DNA of 64,000 nucleotides from Siphonodentalium dalli (taxonomy: Eukaryota > Mollusca > Scaphopoda > Gadilida > Siphonodentaliidae): contig CP136061.1 in assembly GCA_032622095.1 (NCBI GenBank), forward strand, positions 127,734,754 to 127,798,753, written 5' to 3'. This document shows positions 44,307 through 56,100 of the stretch, one piece after another. Positions within the stretch are counted from its first letter, which is position 1. Each line of letters opens with the position of its first letter. The translations under genes and the position numbers were made by a program. The notes under the pieces were generated by a model, which was not told the origin of the DNA, made no database searches, and saw only the letters and a program-made list of their open reading frames with translations.

Positions 44307-45076
44307 GACGTATTGGGCACATCTATTGTGAATATTCGAATATCAATTGACTTTTGCAGTCAAACCATCAATACTTGACACTTTTATTCATTGGATACTT
44401 AATTTGCTTGAATTTTGTCAGACTTTAAATGTCAGGTCTTGTTACATATGCATACATACCACATGGTTTCTAGCAACTTTTAAGCTGTTTTCATGCTATT
44501 TCTATAACAAGTATAATTGCCATGTGGAATTTTTAATGTGGGTGGTGATGTCATACTGCAGGAAAATCCCTATATAGCAGTGGTAATACAAATTATTCAA
44601 ATATTTCCGACTATCGAACATGTAGCTGTTTATTGCATAAATACATATATAAACATTAAATGAACAAGGTACCCAATATAGGTAGTCAATCACACAGGAG
44701 CAATCACACAAACATTCACACTGCGGTGGCTCCATCATAAACTTGTGCATGGATATCAATATTCAGATATTGGAGGAGAGGGTTGACACAACCCTAAATT
44801 GAATGTGAATGTAAGTAAGACTTGTGTTGATTCACATATTGTTGTTTATAATTACATTTTGTACTGTCATACATAGTTTGTTTAGCAGTATTTGAAAGAG
44901 TCGTTGGATATATTTTAGTAAATATGGGTTCTTATTCATTGAAAATATAAATAAGGGGTTGCAAGACTAGGTTACAATTAAAATTAAACACTCGAACAAG
45001 CTACGTATTACAGTCTATAAACGATTCTCTATAAACACTCTCAAATTATAAATGGAACAGAACATTTATTGTGCTA
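44307..45076. other. Intergenic, nothing recognised
   Basis: Short frames only (for example 44347-44577 plus, 44502-44759 minus); no family features or repeat boundaries. Confidence 0.4.
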
Positions 45077-45212
45077 CAGTAATGCCCTAAGTAATCAACT
45101 TCTTAACCACAGCTTTCCGATGAATGGCAACAAGCCATATTTCCGACTAAATCCTGAAAAGTTACCCATAATTCTGCTGTGGTTAAGAAGTCGATTACTT
45201 AGAGCATTACTG
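45077..45212. mobile_element. Tc1/mariner-type MITE (CAGT ends, TA target)
   Basis: Ends CAGTAATGCCCTAAGTAATC and (reverse) CAGTAATGCTCTAAGTAATC, arms ~36 bp (to CTTCTTAACCACAGC), flanked by TA at 45075-45076 and 45213-45214. 136 bp. Confidence 0.85.
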
Positions 45213-45445
45213 TATATTTTAGCAATGTGGCAAATTGCCCTGTCAGTCACTGTATAGTAATTCCGACAATGACCTGATTGGTTTTATCGTTAAATGTTGT
45301 GATTGGCTGGCACTTACTTATGCTCCTTGGAAGTAATGGAATTCCCTGCTATTTCATTTAGACTCTTTAACACAAAGTGTGAGAGTCTAATTTTAATTAG
45401 AACTAACTCAGATTGTGATTCAGCTAGCGATGAACAGCTCATAAT

Positions 45446-45791
45446 CAAGTCTGCAAATAGTGTGTCTGTCATTTGCAGATTGAGGTCCCCAGAGGGTGAA
45501 TTAAGTGACACTATCCTGCAGAGTGGGCTAGCATCACCAAATTCACCCTCTGGGGACCTCATTCTGCTTAGGACCCTAATTTGCAGAAGATAAAATACAT
45601 TTATAATCGAGGCGACTAATGGGGGAACTTCAATCTGTCTGATCCCAGGTCTCCCATGTCAGTTGAAGTCTAAGCAAAATGAGGTTCACAGTGTGAATTT
45701 AGTTATACTAGCCCGCTGTGCGAGATAGCATCACTAAATTCACCCTCTGGGGACCTCATTCTGCAAATGACAGACACTATTTGCAGGCTTG
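45446..45791. mobile_element. Foldback element, CAAGCCTG family, short-spacer copy
   Basis: Ends CAAGTCTGCAAATAGTGTGT and (reverse) CAAGCCTGCAAATAGTGTCT. Two hairpins; the spacer is shorter than at 42398-42835. Flanking CTCATAAT (45438-45445) and CTCATGAT (45792-45799) match at 7 of 8. Confidence 0.87.
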
Positions 45792-45863
45792 CTCATGATA
45801 GCTTGTCTAATGGACTTGATTTAATTTAAACATATTTAATTTGTATAATGAAATACAGCTATT

Positions 45864-45889
45864 GGGGGGGGGGGGGGGGGGGGGGGGGG
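45864..45889 (+). repeat. 26-G homopolymer
   Basis: Uninterrupted G tract in intergenic DNA. Length may be unreliable because of sequencing slippage. Confidence 0.9.
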
Positions 45890-46119
45890 TTGGAGGACAA
45901 GTTCTTATAACTTACATGAACATCTGATCCCTACAAGCAAAATATCCATTACAACGTATTAAAATAACAGTTAATGACAAATTATTGGTTATGAGACGTG
46001 TATTAACAAAAGTGTCAATGACACTGTAGCTCAACTTGAAAATGGGATCATGTCATATATTACAGTCCAGAGTGATAGGGAACTCGGACAGTTTATATGC
46101 TTAAGTAACTAGAGATTAC

Positions 46120-48050
46120 CTTGAAGATTCATAAACAGTTTGGTATTAATCGGATAAAAAAGTTGGCTGTAGGGACTGCCAGAGGATGCAGTAATACTAA
46201 TAAAAAGAGTAACATCCAAGATGGCTCCCATCTAGATGTCCCCCCAAAGATCCATATGAAGTTTGGTGATGATCGGATGAGGGAGTTGGCTCTCAGATGC
46301 GCCAAAGGATTTAGTCATACAAAGAGTCAAATCCAAGATGGCCGTTAGCGGCCATGTTTTTCAATGAAATACAGAAAAATTTGATGGCTCTTATCTAGTG
46401 GTTACCCAAAAGATCCATAAGAAGTTTGGTGGTGATCGGATGAGGGAGTTGGCCTCTCAGATGTGCCAAGGATTTAGTCATATAAAGAGTCAAATCCAAG
46501 ATGGCCTTTAGTGGCCATGTTTTTCAATGAAATACTGAAAAATTTGATGGCTCCCATCTAGTGGTTACCCAAAAGATCCATATGAGAGATGTGGTCTGTA
46601 TTCTGTGGCAAAGGATTTAGTCATACAAAGAGTCAAATCCAAGATGGCCATGTTTTTCAATGAAATACGGAAAAATTTGATGGCTCCCATCTAGTGGTCA
46701 CCCAAAAGATCCATATGGGGGATGAGAGAAGTGGTCTGTATGGTGTGGCAAAGGAATTACTCATGCAAAGAGTCAAATCCAAGATGGCTGCCAGCGTCCA
46801 TGAGTTTCATCGAAAATCATTCAATTTCGATAGCTCCTATCAAGAGGTGATCCAAAACATGCCTGTAAATTTCAATACATGTCGGCTGCAGGGTATGGCG
46901 AGCAGCCATGTTTTTTATCAAATTTGCAATCCCGTCTGGAGGTCACCCCAAAGATCCATATGAAGTTTGGTGATGATCAGATGAGGAATGTGTTCTGCAG
47001 GGTGTAGCAAAGGATTTAGTAATGCAAAGAGTAAAATTCAAAATGGCTGCCAGTGGTTATGATTTTCATCATTGAAATTCAATAGCTCCTATCCAGATGT
47101 GATCCAAAACATGCCTGTAAATTTTCAAAACAAAATCTCCAATAAATGTGGGCTGTATTGTGCGGCGATGGATTCAGATTTGATCTTTAGGTTACACTGG
47201 TGTAAATATTTTCCTTAGGCCTCAGTGCAAACGTTTTAGCATATACTGTTTACTACCGGTATATAAAGTCCAAAATTTTCTTCAAATCTGAAAGATTGAC
47301 ATTTGCGGAAACTTTTTATGCAAAAAAAATCATGTCCGTCTAGCAGGGAGTTGGCCTTTATGTCTTGTGTTTCCGTAACTAGTGTCAGAACCGCTCGGAA
47401 AAAATAATGTCATATTTTAGACCACATCACAAAATTTAAACTTCACTATAAAGGGTTAATTCCTGTGCCAGTGGCTATTTTACCAATGGGAAATCACAGA
47501 GAAGAGGTGTGATGTATTTTTTTAAGCAAAAAAAACACACAAGGCTATTGACCAATCAGGCCCAGTGTATACTTTATTCTCTCCTATATATTCCGCCCGC
47601 ATCAATAGATGTCACTCGGACCATATTTACACCAGTGTAACTTATAGGGTTGCCAAAGGATTTAGTCATGCAAAGAGTAAAATCCATGATGGCTGTCGGC
47701 AGCCATGTTTTTTATTGAAAATCAAAAGATCCTATCTAGAGGTGATTCTAAATATGCCTGTAAATTTTCTAAATAATTTTCCAAATTATGTGGGCTGCAG
47801 GGTGCAGCGATGGATTCAAATTTGAAATCCAAGATGGCTGCTAGTGGCCATGTTTTTTAATGAATTTTGGAAAAAAATTGATGACTTCCATCTAGAGGTC
47901 ACTCCGAAGATCCATATGAAGTTTTGTGACGATCAGATGAGGGATGTGGTCTGTAGGGTGCGGCAAAGGAAATTGTTAATTGGACGCATGCACACACAAC
48001 AACCCATGGCTGCTGGCAATAGCTCAAACTTGACTTTGTCAAGTTGAGCT
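46120..48050 (+). repeat. ~150-bp tandem repeat array (AAGATGGC type), interrupted
   Basis: Units begin near AAAGATCCATATGAAGTTTG (46248, 46408, 46570, 46708, 46949, 47907) and contain AATCCAAGATGGC and GCCATGTTTTTCAATGAAAT. Units differ by deletions and substitutions. Open frames in the array are short and shifted, so it is judged non-coding. The unit series is interrupted at 47192-47640. Confidence 0.8.
47192..47640. mobile_element. Element with TTACACTGGTGTAAATAT ends inside the array
   Basis: Inverted termini TTACACTGGTGTAAATAT and (reverse) TTACACTGGTGTAAATAT. The array continues on the right (AGGGTTGCCAAAGGATTTAG). Flanks are similar (CTTTAGG, CTTATAGG) but not an exact duplication. 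A CTCCTATATATTCCGCC piece inside resembles a Helitron-like 5' end. Confidence 0.65.
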
Positions 48051-48209
48051 AATAAAATAAAATGAAAAAAGCACAGCATACACATATGATATTCTAGCAT
48101 TTGGTATGGGTGTAGTTTTGAAGAAGAGTGGGTGTGATATGGGAATATATCTTTTAATGGGGAGGAGATGTTACCGGTGGGGATATTGTACTTCAGGCAT
48201 ACCTACATG

Positions 48210-48733
48210 CAGGGACCAGCCTAGGGGGAAATTTTAGGGAGACTTGATGTCTCCCTCCAGAAAAAAATTGGGAGACTTCAGAGTCAAGTGGCGTGACTTG
48301 ATAGACAAGTGGGAAAAATTAAGAATATTTATGTACCACCCCTTATTTTAACCCTTAAAGCCTCATATCAACTCTGATGAATCTTGTGGCCCCTTAACAG
48401 TTGCTCCACTTCGCTATTACTTAGAAGTATCTGAGACAATCATCAAACTAACTAGGCAGTGGTTTCTAGTCAAATCTTGGCTGCCAATGCTTGATTAGAA
48501 ATCACTGCTAAAGCACTACCACTTCTGGGATGTGTCAGGTGAATTCTGGGAAAACAACTGAGGACCTAAGGGTTATATCCGATGTATCCAACCTTTCAAA
48601 AAGAGTTTTTAAGGTATATATTTTCCCCTCATTTTGGCCTATTTTTACAGGAGAATTGTAATCGCCGCCGAATAATTCCAAGGCGACTTTCAGCTGTCCA
48701 GGGCGACTTAGTCGCCCTCACAGCTGGTCCCTG
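48210..48733. mobile_element. Non-autonomous hAT-like element, CAGGGACCAGC ends
   Basis: Ends CAGGGACCAGCCTAGGGGGA and (reverse) CAGGGACCAGCTGTGAGGGC. Perfect 8-bp target duplication CCTACATG at 48202-48209 and 48734-48741. 524 bp; same family as 33571-34434 but a different, shorter body. Confidence 0.9.
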
Positions 48734-48741
48734 CCTACATG

Positions 48742-49428
48742 TAAGTCAGCTGATGGACACTGTTCCTGGATACTGGGGTCCTTTGTGATAAAAGACACTC
48801 AATTATACAAAATATTTTAATTTCTTAAAGATATACCTATGAATAGAGTGTATAGATTTTTAATAAAACATCCAAAATACTTTCTGTATCACAATTATGA
48901 AATATAGCCATAACCAAAACAAAACTTATATCAGAACCCTCCAAAAATTAACCTGGTCCCAGCTGGTCCCACAAGATAGTGGTTACTCAAATGTATAGGC
49001 CAAAGAAAACACACCTGTTACCAAACTGCTAACAGCAATTAATAATTATAAATTTAAAATAGTTTGTGGTGAAAATATAATGGTTGAAAAGTTAGAATAG
49101 GAAAGATTATATTGATTGCATACAGAGCTATCTTGCTAAATGTTTTAAAATGGCCTCAAATTTATAACGTAAAGGTGACGTAACTCATGTACGGCTAAAA
49201 AACAATTGATATCTTAAAATTCTAGAGTATAGCCAAAATTGGGGGGGGGGGGGGGGGGTAATTTATGTTCTGGAGGTAGCATAAAATTATCCAATTCTCA
49301 GTCAAATCACACATGTAAAATGTAACAAAAAGTAATATAACCACATGAACAGGAAATATTGCATCACAGAGAAATGAATAAAGGATGTGAAATAATTTAG
49401 ATTGATAAAAAAAAATAATGATATGATA
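48742..49428. other. Probable 3' flank/UTR of the MFSD9-like gene
   Basis: No gene. Contains an 18-G tract at 49241-49258. A polyadenylation signal on the minus strand was not clearly identified. Confidence 0.4.
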
Positions 49429-50144
49429 TCACTGAGTTTTCTTCTCCACATCACCAGAATCTGGAGACCATAGTATCATTAGAACTGTAGCTACAGCAGT
49501 GAAGATAGCACCAACAAATGGCAGACCAGGCACTGATATGTCTAAAATAACTCCTGCTAAAAATGGTGCGATCATGCGTGCCACAGACATAAGGCTTTGA
49601 CTGAATCCAAAAACTAGCCCAATTTGTTTGTTGTGGGCTCGTTTGATTGTCATTGTTGTAGCAGCTACTCGCAGAATGCTAGTCGCAATGCTCATTAACA
49701 TGTTCAGAGCTATGAACATCCATATTCCTGAAGCAAATGGCATTAGACCAAGTACAGCACACTGTAGAACTGAAGCATGTACCATAAGACGATTGTCATC
49801 TTCATACAACTCTGTCAATTTTCCGACACAAAACGCAAACAATGCTGACGTAGCTCCTCCGGCTGATATGGTGTATCCTATAATTTTTGGTGATGCCTCA
49901 AATTGTTCTTTCATGAAAAGGCTGAAGTTAGTTCTAAATAAAAGAACGGAGAAACCCCAAAGGAATATTATGAGGAAAACATCCCATAGTGACTTCATGA
50001 GATCTTTATCCATTGTCTTTAAAAAGTGAGTCGGGTTTAGACTCAAGTCATCTGCAATAATTTTTTTCAGTGAATTGAATGAGCTGACGTGTGGTATGTC
50101 TGTTTTCTTTTTCGGCATGTCTTTCACAAAAACAGCTACTATAA
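49429..50144 (-). CDS. MFSD9: MFSD9-like terminal exon: central loop and helices 7-12
   Basis: 716-nt last exon, acceptor TTTTTTCCAG on the minus strand and TGA at 49431-49429. It encodes a short end of helix 6 (IVAVFV), a basic central loop (KDMPKKKTDIPHVSSFNSLK), then about six hydrophobic segments including FLIIFLWGFSVLLF, GYTISAGGATSALFAFCVGK, and GLVFGFSQSLMSVARMIAPF, and a polar tail ending DSGDVEKKTQ. The six-helix C-terminal half is complete. The + strand frame at 49628-50029 is a shadow of this exon. Confidence 0.9.
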
Positions 50145-53100
50145 CTGGAAAAAAAATATAACTTCTTTCCTAGCAACGTTGTTACATCTATTTGTATAGT
50201 TAATGATACATATAACACTTTCATGATGAGAGCTGCCCTGCTGCAGCATTAAAGATCCTGTGCCAGTACATTATCTTATATATGCTAGTCTCCCATAGGG
50301 AGCCTCGCATATATAAGAGATTGCAATGGCTTACAAGGTCAATGTAAATATTGTTAGGCCAATGCATTCTCTTATATATGCTAAGCTCCCTATGGGAGAC
50401 TCGAATATATAAGAGAATGCATTGGCACAGGGTTTTCGCAAAACTTCAGGAAGCTCCAGTCATGGAAGGGTTAAAAATGAACATAGAAACAGCTAATTCT
50501 ATGATAGAAATAGATGATTTTGTATCACTTTTGACTTTTGAGCTAATTTTAGACTCAAATCAAAATTATTATTCAATAATTTCATCTTCATTAGCTTTAG
50601 TTGGAGTTGCCCATAAATATTGCAGTTGAATTCCGAGTTCATGCTGTCGGTTGCCAAATTGACCAATGGTCAAAGAAAATTTAATTTGGCCAAAAAGTTT
50701 CAAGGCTGAAGTCAGCAATCACCTCTCAAATTATCATGAGATCTCTATGAAACACCAAGTTGTTAACAGGTAATCAGCAGTGGCTCCACTGGGTATAGAA
50801 ACAATTCTATCAAAAGTCACATATGCTTACTTATCAAACAATGATGATAAACTGCCAGAACAGTGTCCTATTCTAATAAAGCGACAATACTTGACTGCTT
50901 TGTGGTATCAATATACTTAACCATTCCATGACTGGAGCTTCCTGAAGTTTTGTGAAAACCCTGTGCCAATTCAGTCTTTTATATTTGCAAGCCTCCCATA
51001 GGGAACCTTGCATATAGAAGAGAATGAATTGGCCTAACAATATTTACCGTGAACTTTTAAGCCAGTGCATTCTCTTATATATATATGCGAGGCTCCATAT
51101 GGGAGACTCACGTATATAAGAGAATTCGTTAGCTGGCACAGGATGTTCAATGATACCCCAGCACAGATCCTGTCATGAAAGGGTTAATGTAGGCTAACAA
51201 ATGCTCCTTTATGTTGATACACATCATTAGCTGGACATAATTTAGTTTTTTGCGATTCCCATCTGTGCACATTTTCATGCTCACTATTATCAGTTACTAG
51301 TATTTTTGTGCATGTGTTTTATATTTTTGTTTTAGTTTTGATTTTCTCAAATCATGATGATTCCAAATGTTGGTTTTTCAATTTGGCCATAGTTTCTGAA
51401 AATGGCCCAAAAAATTCAGAAATGGTCAAAGAATTGGACAAAAGAATTTTCTGGCCAGGGTGAACACTGGCTGAATTGATAAAAAGTATGATAGGCAGTC
51501 AGTGAGTATACAGTTGAAATAGAAAACTTCAAACTATTAGCAAATACTCTTCATCAAAATTTGAAAGCATGTGTACCCATCCCCATTTTCCTTTTTTTAT
51601 GAAGTAATTTGATCAGCCATAAGGCCATGCAAAGTCAATTTTTCATTTCTCATACAAGCCTGAGTTTAGTGTGCCTGTCATATGTAGAATGAGGTCCCCA
51701 GAGGGTGAATTTAGTGACACTATCCCGCATAGCAGGCTAGCATCACTAAATTCACCCTCTGGGGACCTCATTCTGCTTAGGCCTCATCTTCACTGGAAAG
51801 TTTCTTTATTACCAAATTTCTATAGAAAGTTCTTCACTTAGGTTCTATTTCTTTTTTAGTTTAGTTTCTCTACATCCACGAATTGGCAGACGACACATTG
51901 CATAATCAAGGTTCCCAATGGGTGTACATTACAATATTCACCATTTGGGAACCACAGTCTGAGTCTATGTCTCCTTTAACCATACATAATGAGGTCCCCA
52001 GAGGGTGAATTTGGTGATGCTAGCCTGCTATGTGGGATAGCATCACTAAACTCACCCTCTGTGGACCTCATTCTGCTTAGGCCTCATCTTCACTGGAAAG
52101 TTTCTTTATTACCAAATTTCTATAGAAAGTTCTTCACTTAGGTTCTATTTCTTTTTTAGTTTAGTTTCTCTACATCCACGAATTGGCAGACGACACATTG
52201 CATAATCAAGGTTCCCAATGGGTGTACATTACAATATTCACCATTTGGGAACCACAGTCTGAGTCTATGTCTCCTTTAACCATACATAATGAGGTCCCCA
52301 GAGGGTGAATTTGGTGATGCTAGCCTGCTATGTGGGATAGCATCACTAAACTCACCCTCTGGGGACCTCATTCTGCAAATGACAGGCACACTAAACTCAG
52401 ACTTGTTCTCATACCTAAAATATTTTAAGGCCATGGAATCGTGTATTAATTCATTTTATTATTTATTTCTTGAGCACAAGTCAATAAAGCATTCCATCAT
52501 TGCATCGGCTCTTTTGAGTATATCTGGGTTTTAATAATAAATTTTATTTCAGTTGCCCATGGCCATCATTACCAAACAGATGCCCATAAAATTGATAGAT
52601 TAAAAAAATTGTGACACCATATCGATATTATTAATCCAAATTTTTCTTTATGAGTTAAAAATCATTTTTGTTGGGTTTACGGATAATGCGGGTTGAATTT
52701 GCCACGGTGGGGGCACAATACATCACATGTTTTAACCCTTTCAGTGCCAAGTCCGATTTTTGTATCAACCCATATTTCCTTGATCATTTTTCAAATTTAT
52801 TGATTATAATAATGTGATACATTGATGGAAAGAGCTCTTAGAGCTCTTAGAGCTCTTTCCATCAATGCATCACATTATGATAATCAATAAATTTGAAAAA
52901 TGATCAAGGAAATATGGGTTGATACAAAAATCGGACTTGGCACTGAAAGGGTTAACATATGTTTGAACATAGTAATCAATTACAGTAATGAATCGGAAAT
53001 TTGAATTGTGTAACAGCTCTGCTCGATTTCACTTTGTATGAAAACATACAACAATTATTTTGCACCGATTGAATAAAAAATGTTGCATGTACGGTTCTGA

Positions 53101-56100
53101 GAAACGGGAATTTGAGTGTAAGGCCTAATGTCCTATTAAAATTATGATAAAAATTCTCACCAGTATTCATCATAAACACAAAAGCGGCTAGCATGGCCAC
53201 AATGTAGAATCCCCCATCTAACTCCGCCATGTGTCCTCCAACCAACGGGCCGAGAATGAAACCAATGCTGGATGCCGAGTTCATATTCCCCTGTACGGTT
53301 GACTGCCTCTCAGCTGGAATCACATCGGCTATGTGTGACTTGCAGACATTCTGACTATGTTTGACCAATCCTGAAAATATGAGAATATTCCAAAACAACG
53401 CATTAAAAAATTTACTCCAGAATGGATTTTCCAATTTAGTTCTAAATGTATTTATTATATGATCACAAACTTTCTTCTAAAAGTCCAATACTATAAAGTT
53501 ATTATACAATGTTGTGTACAGTATGTGTTTTTCTTGTACGAGTCCAGGTTGTGGTGAAAAGTCATATTGGACGAGACACGCCAGTGTCGAGTCCAATATG
53601 ACTTTTTACCACAACCTGGACGAGTACAAGAAAAACTCATACTGTACACAACATTGTATAATGACATTTTTATTATCCATCTGTATGTTTATCCAAATTT
53701 TGGAAATAAAACTTTTTGTGGTTATTTTTGGTATTTGTCGGCACTTAATTCTCTATAAAAGCCTGTACCGTATGTTGATCATCAGAAAGCATGATTTGGA
53801 AAAGTAAACACGGAAGTGAGAAAAAACTCAATGCGGAAGTGAAACGTCTGCTAAAATCCATCAATGTTGCGCGCGCATCACAATTTCACCGATTCATTTC
53901 ACAATAGAGTTAATTCGTGACGTCACGGAATCCAATATGAAAAGTCATATTGTACAGTCGGGAGTCCAATATGACTTTCGGGAGTCCAATATGACTTTTT
54001 CCAGGACTATCACGTGGCGGCTTTTGCCCAATAGGAAATGGTGTTAGTTAATGGATGGATAATAATAAATCATACGGAAAAGAAGATGATAAATCACGAT
54101 AAATACATGATTGTGCTATAAATAGGCAAGATGGGTTAATAACAAGACTTTGTCACGCAATGTCATGAATTATTAATAGGAATTGTAAATCCCTGGGTTT
54201 TTCCAAGAGTAAAGTATCTACATTGTTGAGAATTTGATGGATCCATGTATATATATATACACGGGTCAGTAAGGTGTTTGATGGATCCATGTATATATAT
54301 ATACCCGGGTCAGTAAGGTGTTTGATGGATCCATGTATACCGGTATATATATATATACACGGGTCAGTAAGGTGTTTGATGGATCCGTATATATATATAC
54401 ATGGGTCAGTAAGGTATTTGATGGATCCGTATATATATATATACATGGGTCAGTAAGGTGTTTGATGGATCCATGTATATATACACACAGATCAGTAAGG
54501 TGTTTGATGGATCCGTATATATATATATACATGGGTCAGTAAGGTGTTTGATGGATCCGTATATATATATATACACACGGGTCAGTAAGGTGTTTGATGG
54601 ATCCATGTATATATATATACACGGGTCAGTAAGGTGTTTGATGAATCCATGTATATATATACACGGGTCAGTAAGGTGTTTGATGGATCCATGTATATAT
54701 ATATACATGGGTCAGTAAGGTGTTTGATGGATCCATGTATATATATACACGGGTCAGTAAGGTGTTTGATGGATCCATGTATATATATATACACGGGTCA
54801 GTAAGGTGTTTAATGGATCCATGTATATATATACAATGGTCAGTAAGGTGTTTGATGGATCCATGTATATATATATACATGGGTCAGTAAGGTGTTTCAG
54901 ACCTAATGTGACTTGAAAACATTGGTAGATTATAAAATTAAACACTTATTGCATTGTTTCGAGGTTGACATGAGGATTTGTCAAGGCCATAGGCCACAGG
55001 CCGAGGTGAATATTAACTTCCTCGGGTTGATAAATCCTCAGGTCAACCTCGAAACAATGCAATAAATGTATAATATCAGTCGGCATGGTAAGTCAGTGAT
55101 TCACCCTAATATAAACACCTCAAAAAAAGAAAGTCCCCCCCTAATATATTCGGTAATATTTTATGAGATATTGGATGGATTTTGATGAAACTTTCCACAA
55201 ATGATTTGTGGTACCAAAGACATCAAGTGTGCTAATTACTGTGAGATATGACTGACTGAGCACAAATTGAATGGAAGAGGGGCACTTTTCAAAAGTTGCA
55301 AAAACACAGGTAGAGTAATCACAGATATTCAGCTGTGCCTTGGTCCCCACTTCTCGCATAGGCTTGGAACATCCTTATCTGTTGGTACCCCAATGGCCTA
55401 CATGGTGGGAAACATGGTTTACTGAAAAATGGCTTCAAAGAGACTGATTTCAATAACTCTGTGTTGCTCACAGCATGAATCTTCAAGGTGTCATTCCAAA
55501 GGAATGTGGTTAGACTCAATGGCATGGGCATGCAGCAGGAATATTGTGTCCCAAAGATGACACGCTTGTTATCGTGGACTCACAGTGTCACTTTTAAACC
55601 ACAGTTACAGCCAGTAAAAACTTGTGTGAACAATGGAACAATGGAGTGACTGTCCACTCTACGTCAGTGTTTTGCAACTTATGAAAAGCACCCCTCTTCC
55701 GTTCAATTCATGCTCAGTCAACCACAAGATAACTCACAGGACGGTGCCTCACACATGTTGTGTAACAGATACCACAAAACATTTGCGTAAAGTTTTGTCA
55801 AAATCCATCCAATATCTCATAAAATATTACCGAATATATTAGGGGGGGGGGACTTTCTTTTTTTGAGGTGTTTACTTAAAATTACACAAGTCTAGAGAAT
55901 TAAGAGGCATTCCTAACTCCCGAAAGTAGGAATTAGGTAATCTCACACTTAACCTGGGTAAGATCAAATACGCTGTAATGTTTAGGGATATAAAAGATAA
56001 ATATTTGCATTGTCCAGTGTAGAAGTTGAAATGATCCTGCATTGTAGCAATCGATGTTGAGGAAGGCGTATATGTGGTCATATTACTTGTGAGTCTATGG

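Larger units (their letters stand above)
50145..53160 (-). other. MFSD9-like intron between visible exons 3 and 4 (3.0 kb)
   Basis: GT-AG in phase 1. Filled with two CCCTTTCATGA MITEs, a large foldback with an internal duplication, and a palindromic TTAA MITE. Confidence 0.75.

Noticed and set aside
49628-50029. 133-residue plus-strand frame
   Set aside because: It is the antisense shadow of the MFSD9-like terminal exon.
54153-54945. Frames encoding GSIKHLTDPCIYIY-type repeats on both strands
   Set aside because: A direct product of the ~43-bp minisatellite with AT tracts; there is no start, splice or family support.
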